Part shown: in pieces, positions 44,991-53,746 of the stretch
How positions within the stretch are numbered: position 1 is the stretch's first letter
Layout: the number at the start of each line of letters is the position of its first letter
Assembly: GCA_963850765.1 (NCBI GenBank)
Contig: CAWKMN010000009.1
Location: 186,001-250,000, forward strand
Source: CAWKMN01 sp963850765
GTDB lineage: Bacteria > Chloroflexota > Anaerolineae > Aggregatilineales > Aggregatilineaceae
Direction of reading: 5' to 3'
Length of the DNA: 64,000 nucleotides
Notes under the pieces: model-generated
What the model saw: the letters and a program-made list of their open reading frames with translations, nothing else
Databases searched by the model: none
What the model was told of the DNA's origin: nothing
Program-made: the position numbers and the translations under genes

Positions 44991-47109
44991 CTAGTCCATC
45001 CCCTCCACGCCGACACCGCCCACACCGGCAGGCACGCGGACACGCTGCGCCGCCCGCGCCGATCCGCGCGCCGGCCACAACGAGACCAGCGTCCCCAGGA
45101 TCAGCACCCCGCCGCCGCTCCACACAAAACTGATCAGCGGGTTGAGATACGCCCGGAAGGTGACGCTGTTGCCGTCCCAATGCTCGATCCGGGCATAAAA
45201 ATCACCCTCAATCGTGCTGTAGGTGCCGGGGATGCTCATATTGGTGCCGGCGACCTGCTGGCCGGTCGCGGGATCGGTGGTCATGAAGATGTCACGCCGG
45301 GGCCGGATATGATCTACGATTTTACCATCTTTGTAGACGGTCGCACGGGCAATCACCATCGTGCGGCCATCTTCGCCGCGCGCCTCGTACAGCCCGTTAT
45401 ACTGCATGGTGTATTCGTTGATCGACATGCGGTCGCCCACGTTGAGCGTCTGGGTGGTGGTCTTCTGATAGGCCGTACTGCCGATCACGCCGATGCCCAG
45501 GATCACCATGCCCACATGGATAAAGTAGCCGCCGTAGCGGTGGCGATCGCGCCCGATCAAGCGGACCAGCGCTGCGCTATAGGCCTCGCCGCGCCCATGC
45601 CGCGCCCGCACACCCTTGACGATCTCCGCGATGGTGGCGAAGCCGACGAACGACACCAGCCCAAAACCGGCCAGCGCCCACAGATCATCATACCCGGACG
45701 CGATCAGCGCGACGAGCACCGCCGCGGCCAGCACGGCCGGGATCAGCATCGCGCGGCCGAGCCGTTCCGCCGTCGAGCGCCGCCACGCCGCCAGCGGTGC
45801 CACGCCCATCAGCAGGAAGATCCCCACCAGGAACCAGCGTGTCACCGGCGGGAAATAGTCCGGCCCCAGGTTGATGACCGTCGAGCGCAGGCCGAGATCG
45901 ACCATAATGGTGGTGATCGCTTCGGCCCAGGTGCCCCACATGACGACAACCATCAGGCCCAGGAACAGCCAGTTATTCAGCAGGAAGAAGGCTTCTTTGC
46001 TGAACAGTGAGTCGAGTTCATCATTGCCGCGCAGATCGCCGCGCTCCTGCCGCCATGCCAGCAGCCCGATGCTGGCGATCAGCGCCAGTGCCGAGGAAAG
46101 CGAACATCGGGCGGCCGACTTCGGATTCCGCGAAGGCGTGCACGCTGCTGACCACGCCGCTGCGCGTGGCGAACGTCCCCAGCACGACCAGCAAAAAGGT
46201 GATGATGATGAGCAGCATGTTCCAGAATTTGAGCATGCCGCGCTTTTCCTGCACGATGGAGCTGTGCAAGAAGGCCGTGCCGGTCAGCCAGGGCAGCAGC
46301 GCCGCATTTTCGACGGGATCCCACCCCCAGTAGCCGCCCCAGCCGAGCACATCATAGGCCCACCAGCCGCCGAGCAGCAGCCCCAGGCTGAGAAACAGCC
46401 ATGCGACCAGCGCCCAGGCGCGTGTCGCCTTCAGCCAGCCGGTTCCTAACTGGCCGGTCGCCAGCGCCGCGAACGCGAACGCGAACGGGATCACGAACCC
46501 GACGAATCCCAGGTAGAGCATCGGCGGGTGGAAGATCATGCCAAAGTGGCGCAGCAGCGGGTTAAGTCCCTGGCCGTCGGTGGTCGCTTCGTTGAGCACC
46601 TTCGCACCGTCGGCGGGCGCGAACAGCGATGCCTGTACGCTGCCATCCGGCATATTCCAGTAGCGCTCGAAGGGGTTTTCGAAGAAGTTGTTCAGCACCA
46701 GGAAAAAGCCGAGTGTGAGCATCGTTATCGCGATCACCCAGGGCATCAGGCGACGCTCCGATTTCCAGTTGAGCAGCAGCGCCGCGAAGGTGAAGCCGCT
46801 CATCAGCCACGACCAGAACAGCAGCGATCCGGACTGGCTGCCCCACAGCCCGGTGATCAGGTAGAAGTCGGGGGTGTCGCGGCTGGATGTCTGCCAGACA
46901 TACGCGATGCTGAACTTGTGGTTCAGCATGGCGAAGATCAGCAGCAGGCCGGATACCGTCAGCAGAGGAAACGTCATCAACGCAGCGTTACGCGCACTGA
47001 CCACCAGGGAGTCCCGATGGGTATACGCGCCGCCCAGTGCCGCCACTATCGCGAACACAGCAGCGACAAAAGCCAGACCCGTGGTAACAATGCCGATTTC
47101 AGCGATCAT
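44991..47109 (-). CDS. ccmF: cytochrome c haem lyase CcmF, one frameshift
   Basis: About 705 residues and many membrane helices. The WWD haem-handling motif reads WGGYWGWDPVENAALLPW, with conserved histidines in HFGMIFHPPMLYLG and FLHSSIVQEKRG. A frame stops at 46021, but skipping one base near 46092-46098 (MFAF to SALALIASIG) continues to FLLNNWLFLGLMVVVMWGTW and the C-terminal periplasmic domain. Catalyses haem attachment to apocytochrome with CcmH. Start ATG 47109 (MIAEIGIV). First of the ccm genes after the ccmE unit. Confidence 0.9.
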
Positions 47110-47361
47110 GGCTCTAAAAGCTTTCTACTCAATGGCGCAGGGTGAAAAACAGCAGGCGACATAGACCGTCCACTTTTAACAATATATCCGCCAGAAATAA
47201 TACACTATCTCATAGGCGATTCGCCAGGGTGTTTAGATGAGGGATTGCATAGAGTTTTGACTGCAAACCTCACCTCTTGCCCCTGCATGCTCCGTTCGGG
47301 TTGACCTCACCCGCTGTCCTCCTCTTCGGCTAACAACCTCATCCGTAAATTCGCGCGCTCC

Positions 47362-47531
47362 GTAGGGGCGTATTGATGCGGTTTAACAATTAAGCGCGGA
47401 AATAAAATACAGGCCTCACCCCCCGGCCCCCTCTCCAGCCGAGCTGGAGAGAGGAGCTTGCGGCTGCGAGGGTAGCGTCGTCAGCCCGTCGATCCGTATT
47501 CATTAGTCAAAAAGCATCAATACGCCCCTAC
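47362..47531. mobile_element. 170-bp MITE-like element, second copy
   Basis: Ends GTAGGGGCGTATTGATGC / GCATCAATACGCCCCTAC, the same 18-bp inverted repeats as 3434-3693, with the sub-terminal GTTTAACAATTAAGCGCGGA. The interior CCTCACCCCCCGGCCCCCTC core is truncated relative to the 260-bp copy. It occupies the 47110-47645 gap, where 47200-47350 shows no gene. Confidence 0.7.
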
Positions 47532-47591
47532 AGAAAAATTTCTGGACAGAACGGGGGGACAGCGCGCAGGCAAATCCCCTGTAGTTATCAG

Positions 47592-47623
47592 CAAACAAAA
47601 ACCGCCGGATACGCTCCGGCGGT
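47592..47623 (-). terminator. intrinsic terminator after ccmE
   Basis: ACCGCCGGA (minus strand, from 47623) and TCCGGCGGT with a 5-base loop and a T-rich tail TTTTTGTTTG. It separates ccmE from ccmF transcription. Confidence 0.85.
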
Positions 47624-47645
47624 GTAGATTGTCTCCATGGACAGG

Positions 47646-48194
47646 TCACTGCACGACCTGATCGGGCACATCTTCCTGATACTTGGTCGGGCACTTGAGC
47701 GTGATTTCCTCGGCGTAGAAGACCGGCTCGCCGTTCACGATCTCAAGCTTGCCGGACATAATCGCCTGCGCTTCGTTCTTGAGCAGATCGGGGATCTCCT
47801 GGTCGTGGGCGACGACTTGCAGCCGCGACGCGGTCGGATCGTTCACGGCGTGGTAGAGCACCGCCGCCAGCCCACCCTGTTCGCGGATCGCGTCGTTGTC
47901 ATTAGGGATGTTCGCCACGACAAAGCGCAGTTCCTTGGCGGCCGGATCATAGATCGGATCGCCATCCACCGCCCCGGAAACCCGGATCGTCTTGCCGGTG
48001 ATATTGTCGCTGGTGAGCAGCTCATCGACGGTCATATAATAGCGCGCGCCGATCAGGGTGCTGGAAAACAGCAGATAACCGATCGCGCCCAGGATCACCA
48101 CGCCGACGACCAGGAATTTCCAGCGCCCGGATCGTTTAGCCTTACGCGCTCCCGGCGGAAGGATGACGTCCTTTTCCCACTGCATCTCTGCCAT
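47646..48194 (-). CDS. ccmE: haem chaperone CcmE, CXXXY variant
   Basis: 182 residues: an N-terminal helix (FLVVGVVILGAIGYLLF) and a beta-barrel OB-fold (YYMTVDELL, KTIRVSGAV). Proteobacterial CcmE binds haem through His in HxxxY. Here the site reads CPTKY (Cys168, Tyr172), the CXXXY form known from some archaea and sulfate reducers. The gene is a unit of its own with a terminator; a TACAAT (minus strand, 48243-48238) is a possible -10. In the order of events it passes haem from CcmC to CcmF. Confidence 0.9.
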   Translation of the reverse strand: MAEMQWEKDVILPPGARKAKRSGRWKFLVVGVVILGAIGYLLFSSTLIGARYYMTVDELLTSDNITGKTIRVSGAVDGDPIYDPAAKELRFVVANIPNDNDAIREQGGLAAVLYHAVNDPTASRLQVVAHDQEIPDLLKNEAQAIMSGKLEIVNGEPVFYAEEITLKCPTKYQEDVPDQVVQ

Positions 48195-48395
48195 AATGAG
48201 TCTCAGTCCTCGTCGCTATAAACTTAATTCAATGACGATTGTAGCATGTGCCGGCGCGCCCGTCCACAGAGCGTGAAATGAAAGACTGAACCGCAGAGAC
48301 GCGGAAGGCACAGAGATTCTCGGGGGACCAGCGGACAGATGGGGCGGGTTTGGTATCCCGCCCTGCGTTCAAACAGCTTGCGCGTCCGACAGGGG

Positions 48396-48863
48396 CTACG
48401 CCGGTGCTTTCTCCTCCAGATGCGAGGTGCAGCTCGGGCAGCGGGTCGCCTTGATCGGGATGCTGGTCAGGCAGTACGGGCATTCCTTGGCGATCGGTTC
48501 GCTGGGCGCGGGTTCGGGCTTGACCTGGCGAGTCATCCGGTTCACCCACTTGACGATCATGAAGACCACCAACGCGATGATCAGGAAGTTGATCACCGCG
48601 TTGATGAACGACCCATAATTGATGGTTGCCGCACCGGCCTCCTTCGCGGCCGCCAGCGAGTCATAGTCTCCGTCGGACAGGTTGATAAACAGGTCCGTGA
48701 AGTTCACGTTGCTCAGCAAGCGCCCAATCGGCGGCATGATAATATCATTCACCAGCGAGCTTACGACACCGCCGAACGCCGCGCCGATAATGATACCGAT
48801 TGCCAGATCCAGGACGTTGCCCCGCATAATAAACTGCTTGAACTCATCCATAAATCCACGCAT
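48396..48863 (-). CDS. mscL: large-conductance mechanosensitive channel with zinc-ribbon tail
   Basis: 155 residues. The channel part is canonical: FMDEFKQFIMRGNVLDLAIG, first pore helix GIIIGAAFGGVVSSLVNDII and the second helix at about 85-105. The tail after residue 115 is unusual: CPYC at 128-131 and CPSC at 142-145 form a zinc-ribbon-like pair not found in most MscL. Releases solutes on osmotic downshock. ATG 48863 follows GGAGAAGAG; the frame extends further upstream but without family sequence. Confidence 0.92.
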   Translation of the reverse strand: MRGFMDEFKQFIMRGNVLDLAIGIIIGAAFGGVVSSLVNDIIMPPIGRLLSNVNFTDLFINLSDGDYDSLAAAKEAGAATINYGSFINAVINFLIIALVVFMIVKWVNRMTRQVKPEPAPSEPIAKECPYCLTSIPIKATRCPSCTSHLEEKAPA

Positions 48864-48948
48864 GTTCTCTTCTCCTATATCTAAGGTAAAACCGGCGGAT
48901 TTCATCACACGGCGGCCCATCGAACGGCCTGCCGCGCTGCTTCCCTGG

Positions 48949-49707
48949 TTATGCCTGCCGCCCCGCGATCATGCGGCTCAGGTAAGCGCCTCCCACTACC
49001 ACGATGGCGAGCGCCCCGCCCAACACAATCAGCACGTTGATCCCCTCGGAGCGCGGCTGATCGCCCTCTGCTTCGTCCACCTGCCAGGATGCGAGATAGG
49101 TTTCGAGATCGGTGATCTGCTCATCGCTGAGCGGGCCGCCCGCAGCTTCACCAAAGGCCGGATGATGCTGCTCACTCACGAACGCCGCGGTCTGACTGGA
49201 GAATTCAAATGGCGGGAACTGCGGTTCGCCGCGTCCTTCACCCTGCGGGCCGTGGCAGCCGTTGCAGAATTTCGCATAGACGATTGCGCCCTCGTGCGGG
49301 TCGCCGTTATAACCCGGCACGCTTTCCGGTGCTTCGTGGATGTTCGGCTCCGGCAGCGGCGGGACGTCGCCGGATTCCCAGGTGTGCAGGTAAGCCATCA
49401 CATCATCGATCTGCTCGCCGCGGAGCACATCCGCATAAGGCGGCATCAGGTCTTCGTGCCCCTGTTCGATGACCTCCCGCGCGCTGTCTTCCTCAAACGC
49501 CATGGCCGCGAATGCGAGGCCGGTTCCTGTCGCTTCACCCTGGGGGCCGTGACACGCCTGGCAGAACTCCGCATAAACGGCGGCACCCCGCGCCGCTGCT
49601 TCATCTCCCTCCCCGCCGTGGTCATCCTGAGCGTAGGCGGTTCCAAGCGCCGCCATCAGGAGTAGCACACCCGCCGCCAGAGTTCCGCTCAGTACCAATC
49701 GTTTCAT
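48949..49707 (-). CDS. membrane-anchored diheme cytochrome c
   Basis: 252 residues. Signal peptide (MKRLVLSGTLAAGVLLLMAAL), two haem sites CQACH (about 49-53) and CNGCH (about 150-154), each followed by a GPQGE loop, and a C-terminal anchor helix (INVLIVLGGALAIVVVGGAYL). Methionine ligands are plausible in ENLMPPYAD-like DLMPPYADV. An electron carrier on the outer face of the membrane, a likely client of the ccm system just downstream. ATG 49707 has GAGGAGG upstream. Confidence 0.88.
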   Translation of the reverse strand: MKRLVLSGTLAAGVLLLMAALGTAYAQDDHGGEGDEAAARGAAVYAEFCQACHGPQGEATGTGLAFAAMAFEEDSAREVIEQGHEDLMPPYADVLRGEQIDDVMAYLHTWESGDVPPLPEPNIHEAPESVPGYNGDPHEGAIVYAKFCNGCHGPQGEGRGEPQFPPFEFSSQTAAFVSEQHHPAFGEAAGGPLSDEQITDLETYLASWQVDEAEGDQPRSEGINVLIVLGGALAIVVVGGAYLSRMIAGRQA

Positions 49708-49932
49708 CAACCATGCCTCCTCGTGGAGCCCATCCATTTAGAATTATACACATGATGCTCTTACATCGATAATTGAGGGAAGATACGCCGCGCGCCCGGT
49801 TGCGCGTCATCCGGTTCGCACATAGAATATTCCCGCAGGTCAGAGGCTTCTCAAAGGTGGTTCGCTCGCCGCACAATCGGCCTGCCGTCCAACAGCCACG
49901 AAACCAATTAACCGCATGGGAGAGGAGCGGCC

Positions 49933-50637
49933 ATGATTTCAACGCTAGCAATCGCGGCCCTCGTCGCGGGGGCCGTCAGCCTGATCGGCCTGGGTCTCAT
50001 CGTGGAGATTATCGCGCGCCAGAAGCAGCCCGCAACCGCTGGCCCACGCGCCGGTTCGGTGCTGTTCCCGACCAACTGGCTGCCGATGATCTTCGTCCTG
50101 CTGCTGGGCGCGGGCGTAATCGGCTATGCGCTGCTTCTGCGCGATCGCGCCGGGAATATTGGCAAGACCTATGGCGAAGACATCGCCGGGCTGTGCCAGT
50201 CCGCCGCGAGCAGTACGCCGGACGAGCGCAATCTCAAGACACGGATCCGCCCGTTTAAGCTCGTGGTGATGAAACTCGACGGCAGGCAGCATAGCTGGCA
50301 TGACAAGCTGCCGGAGGAAATGCGCGCCGAGGATCGCAACTCGATCGATCTCGTGGCCTGTGTGGGCGACAAACGATACTACGACGTGATCGAAAGCTGC
50401 GACTATGTGGATGGCATGACGGGCGGTGTATATACCATCAAGCGCATCCAGTACTATCAGAACGTCTATCTGCTCAACCCGGATACCGGCCAGCCGGCGA
50501 AAATCCTGCGCGCGTGGGGATCGGCCCCGGAATACTGCCCGGATGAAAAATATGGCAAGGATAACCTGACCGGCGGCGAACCGAGCTACAGCTATTTTTA
50601 CGAGGTGCTGGTCGATTATGCGTGGTACCAGTCGTAG
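49933..50637 (+). CDS. hypothetical two-helix membrane protein
   Basis: 234 residues with hydrophobic helices at about 3-28 (LAIAALVAGAVSLIGLGLIV) and 50-70 (LPMIFVLLLGAGVIGYALLL), then an extracellular domain with four cysteines (LCQSAA, LVACVG, ESCDYVD, PEYCPDE) that may form two disulfides. GAGAGGAG precedes ATG 49933. No family recognised. The TAG stop lies within a heptad array. Confidence 0.6.
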   Translation: MISTLAIAALVAGAVSLIGLGLIVEIIARQKQPATAGPRAGSVLFPTNWLPMIFVLLLGAGVIGYALLLRDRAGNIGKTYGEDIAGLCQSAASSTPDERNLKTRIRPFKLVVMKLDGRQHSWHDKLPEEMRAEDRNSIDLVACVGDKRYYDVIESCDYVDGMTGGVYTIKRIQYYQNVYLLNPDTGQPAKILRAWGSAPEYCPDEKYGKDNLTGGEPSYSYFYEVLVDYAWYQS

Positions 50638-50800
50638 TTGGTGATTGGTTGTTGGTGATTGGTTCTTGGTATGTGTCTCGTCGGGTAAAGACTCGTCCTA
50701 CGCGAGAGGAAAAAGCCGCTATCTTTTTCCCTCTCCCTGGCCGGGGAGAGGGTAGGGTGAGGGGCGTTCTTACCAATCACCAAAAACCAAAAACCAATCA
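50634..50800. repeat. inverted pair of GNNNTTG / CCAANNN heptad arrays
   Basis: Left arm GTAGTTG GTGATTG GTTGTTG GTGATTG GTTCTTG (50634-50668) and includes the TAG stop of the previous gene. Right arm CCAATCA CCAAAAA CCAAAAA CCAATCA (50773-50800) includes the stop of the GNAT gene on the other strand. Core: CCCTCTCCCTGGCCGGGGAG, then AGGGTGAGGGG. A cassette exactly bridging two convergent stop codons. Confidence 0.75.
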
Positions 50801-51369
50801 CTCTGGGAAGCGCACATAGATCAGCGTGTCCCGCAGGTTGCCATCCGTGCCGCGGACGTGGTGGTGAAAGCGCGCTTCGAGCGTATAGCCGGCGCGTTCG
50901 GCCACGGCCGTGCTGCGCGTATTGCGCAAATCACACCGGATCTCGATGCGCTGTGCGCCCAGGTATTTGAACGCGAAATCGGTGATGCCCAGCACGGCCT
51001 CGGTGACGTAGCCCTGCCCGCTGAACTCGTCCGCACCCAGTAGCCGATCTCCATACACGGCACCGACCAATCGATGCGGTAGAGGCCGATGCGCCCGACA
51101 AAAGCGCCGTCCGTTTTGCGCCACACCACCAGCGGCAGATCCACGCGCTGGAGAAACCGCGCCGCCGCGCCGCGCAGATGGGACTCCGTATCCTCGACAG
51201 CGGGCTTAGGGTCTGCCCACGGACCCCATGGCTGAAGCTCCCTGATCAACTCGCGGATCCCCGCGTTGACAGCAGCGCCATCGCCGGGGCGCGGCGCGCG
51301 GATGATCAGCCGCTCCGTCTCAAATGAGTCGGGAAAATCCAGCAAAATGGGGGTGTCGATGCCAGCCAT
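50798..51369 (-). CDS. GNAT acetyltransferase (RimJ/RimL type), one frameshift
   Basis: 190 residues in two frames. MAGIDTPILLDFPDSFETER, then WRKTDGAFVGRIGLYRIDW and GYWVRTS. One base is missing near 51023-51029 before FSGQGYVTEAVLG, the acetyl-CoA binding loop region, and the conserved tail ends LRDTLIYVRFPE. Very similar to the intact neighbour at 51418, with which it forms a tandem duplication of about 620 bp. Small-molecule or protein N-acetylation; substrate unknown. Confidence 0.8.
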
Positions 51370-51392
51370 TAATCTTCCTTCAAACGTGCTAA

Positions 51393-51420
51393 CCAATCAC
51401 CAAAAACCAAAAACCCATCA
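51393..51420. repeat. CCAANNN heptad array, duplicated copy
   Basis: CCAATCA CCAAAAA CCAAAAA CCCATCA, the same array as 50773-50800 and carried with the GNAT gene in the tandem duplication (repeat period 620 bp). Confidence 0.75.
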
Positions 51421-51990
51421 CTCTGGGAAGCGCACATAGATCAGCGTGTCGCGCAGGTTGCCGTCCGTCGCGCGGGCTTGGTGATGCAAGCGTGCTTCGA
51501 GCGTATAGCCGGCGCGTTCGGCTACGGCCGCGCTGCGCGTATTGCGCGAATCGCACCGGATCTCGATGCGCTCTGCCCCCAGATGCCTGAACGCGAAATC
51601 GGTGATCCCCAGCACCGCCTCGGTGACATAGCCCTGCCCGCTGAGACTGGTCCGCACCCAATAGCCGATCTCCATACACGGCACCGACCAATCATTACGG
51701 TGCAGGCCGCTGCTGCCGACAAACACCCCATCCGATTTACGCCACAGAACGAGCGGCAGATCGACCCGCTGGAGAAACCGCGCCGCCGCGCCGCGCAGAT
51801 GAAGCTCCGTATCCTGCACAGTGGGCTCGGGGTGCGCCCATGGCATCCACGGCTGCAATTCCTTGATGAACTCGTGGATCCCCGCGTTGACAGCAGCGCC
51901 ATCGCCGGGGCGCGGCGCGCGGATGATCAGCCGTTCCGTCTCAAATGAGTCGGGAAAATCCAGCAAAATGGGGGTGTCGATGCCAGCCAT
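51418..51990 (-). CDS. GNAT acetyltransferase (RimJ/RimL type), intact copy
   Basis: 190 residues of the Acetyltransf_3 family: ETERLIIRAPRPGDGAAVNA at the N-terminus, the FVGSSGLHRNDWSV strand, GYWVRTSLSGQGYVTEAVLG as the acetyl-CoA loop, and LRDTLIYVRFPE at the end. Differs from its downstream twin by scattered substitutions (e.g. HEFIKELQPWMPWAHPEP versus RELIRELQPWGPWADPKP). The stop codon lies in a CCAANNN heptad array shared by both copies. Confidence 0.88.
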   Translation of the reverse strand: MAGIDTPILLDFPDSFETERLIIRAPRPGDGAAVNAGIHEFIKELQPWMPWAHPEPTVQDTELHLRGAAARFLQRVDLPLVLWRKSDGVFVGSSGLHRNDWSVPCMEIGYWVRTSLSGQGYVTEAVLGITDFAFRHLGAERIEIRCDSRNTRSAAVAERAGYTLEARLHHQARATDGNLRDTLIYVRFPE

Positions 51991-52046
51991 TAGCCCTCGC
52001 TTCTGATGACCGTTCAGCGAATTGATGGAAAGACATAAAAAGACCG

Positions 52047-53537
52047 TTACTCCGCCAGCTTATTCAGCGGCAGTTCGTTTTCTGCCAGAATCAATACCAT
52101 TTGTGCCTGATCGCCGTTCATAACCAGTCGGATCGGCGTTCCGAGCGCGTCCCCATTGACCACAACATACCTGTTTTTTTCCATGAGCGGATTAAGCATG
52201 AACTCCCACCCCGGCTGATGCACCATCCACAGCGTTTGATCATCGCGCTGTTCGAGCGCCCAGCCGCCTTCATAGGCACCCAGGAACGGCGCAGCCACAG
52301 CGGGATCAACTTCCGGGGCGGGCAGTCCGGCAAACTGTTCATCCAACTGCCCATAAGAGTCTTCGTAGTCCCTATGGAATTCATCGATCATGGTCTGTTC
52401 CAGCCCGTACAGCATCTCGATGAAGGTGAAGCCCATCTCGTTGCCGAAGAAATCGCCCAGGTTGCTGTTGCAGAAAATGATCACACTCGTATTCGAGTCG
52501 GGCAGCAGCATCATCACGGCGCGGTAGCCGCCCCAGCCTCCCGCATGCCAGCGAATCGCAACATCTTCAAAATTTTGCAGCACCCAGCCCATCCCATAAA
52601 ACGAGCCGCCCATGTCTACCCCCGGCTCCCAGGTGACAGCCAGATTTTGGGCAGAGACGATCCGAGTTCCATCCGGGGTAACGCCGCCGTTCGCCTGCGT
52701 GATGATATAGCGTGCCATATCGTTGATGCTGGTCCAGACGCCGCCCGCCGGAGCCATAAATCCAGTTGGCCCAATTGGGCATGCTTCGGGGTCTTCGAGT
52801 CCCTTGATCGCGTTCACCTGATAGGCGGTGGCGTAGTTATCGCCTAAGGCCGTCACATCATCCGTGATCAGAGCCTTCATCCCAATGGGGGCAAAAATCC
52901 GTTCTTGCATGAGGCTGACATAGTTTTCTCGGGTCGGTTCGTAACCGGCGGCGATCAGTGCCAGATATCCCGCGGATGCGTAAACTTCATTATTGTAGTG
53001 ATAAAACTCGCCAAACTCGCCACCGATCGGCATCACGGCAATCGCCGCCAGCAAATCGTCCATCGTCCACTGTCCCCACGAGAACAGAGCGAGGTTATTG
53101 TCCACCAACCCGGTAGCCATGCCCAGCAGATCGCGGAAGGTTAAACGGCTGGTGAGTTCGGGATCGGACGTCTGGAAATCAGAGTAAATAGCCGCGACGG
53201 GGGTATCCCAGGTCAGGACGCCCTCATCCACTAACTGCGCCGCCAGCATCGATGTCATGGATTTGGTCGTCGAGCCGATGAAGGACAGGGTATCCGTCGT
53301 GAACGGATCGCCCCTTTCGAGATTGCGAACGCCGAAGCCGTTCGTATAGACCACTTCCCCATCCTGAATAATCGCGACGGCTGCGCCGGGGATGCCGTAA
53401 TACGCCATCTCGGATTGGAACAACGCGGCATACTGCGCAATCAGTTCATCACTGACGCGCGGACTGTCCTGCGCCTGAACCTGCAACCCAGGCAGCACCA
53501 GAAACGCAATTCCCAACAGATACAACACACGCTTCAT
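52047..53537 (-). CDS. secreted beta-lactamase-fold serine hydrolase
   Basis: 496 residues. Signal peptide MKRVLYLLGIAFLVLPGLQV with cleavage near QAQ. Penicillin-binding-protein/class C beta-lactamase fold: nucleophile Ser89 in STTK, Tyr181 in YNN and the third motif HAGG at 331-334 (replacing KTG). A C-terminal ~100-residue beta domain follows (AYEGGWALEQRDDQ). Could be a D-Ala carboxypeptidase, esterase or peptidase; HxG in the third motif argues for an esterase-like or peptidase activity rather than antibiotic resistance. Confidence 0.85.
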   Translation of the reverse strand: MKRVLYLLGIAFLVLPGLQVQAQDSPRVSDELIAQYAALFQSEMAYYGIPGAAVAIIQDGEVVYTNGFGVRNLERGDPFTTDTLSFIGSTTKSMTSMLAAQLVDEGVLTWDTPVAAIYSDFQTSDPELTSRLTFRDLLGMATGLVDNNLALFSWGQWTMDDLLAAIAVMPIGGEFGEFYHYNNEVYASAGYLALIAAGYEPTRENYVSLMQERIFAPIGMKALITDDVTALGDNYATAYQVNAIKGLEDPEACPIGPTGFMAPAGGVWTSINDMARYIITQANGGVTPDGTRIVSAQNLAVTWEPGVDMGGSFYGMGWVLQNFEDVAIRWHAGGWGGYRAVMMLLPDSNTSVIIFCNSNLGDFFGNEMGFTFIEMLYGLEQTMIDEFHRDYEDSYGQLDEQFAGLPAPEVDPAVAAPFLGAYEGGWALEQRDDQTLWMVHQPGWEFMLNPLMEKNRYVVVNGDALGTPIRLVMNGDQAQMVLILAENELPLNKLAE

Positions 53538-53589
53538 TGCATGACTCCTTCAGCGGCAGCTTCAAGGCTCCAGATGTTTGCGCTTGAAT

Positions 53590-53730
53590 TTAACCCCCGT
53601 CCGACCTTCGGTCGGCACCCCCTTTCCGCGCAAGCCGAGCAAGGGGAAGCGGCGGTTCTCGCACGCTCTGAAGTCCCCTCTCCGCGTGTGGAGAAGGGAT
53701 GCCGACCGAAGGTCGGACGGGGTGAGGTTG
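53590..53730. repeat. double-hairpin element with CCGACC-TTC-GGTCGG ends
   Basis: From AACCCCCGTCCGACCTTCGG to CGAAGGTCGGACGGGGTGAG. The ends are extended inverted repeats and the middle has two hairpins. It lies between the hydrolase and the ammonia-lyase stop. Relatives with the same CCGACCTTCGGTCGG end occur at 40245, 12282 and 63707. Confidence 0.65.
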
Positions 53731-53746
53731 ACTCTCTCAACGCTTC

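Noticed and set aside
52047..53537. Antibiotic-resistance beta-lactamase
   Set aside because: The fold matches, but the third motif is HAGG rather than KTG and a large C-terminal domain is present; an esterase or peptidase is more likely.
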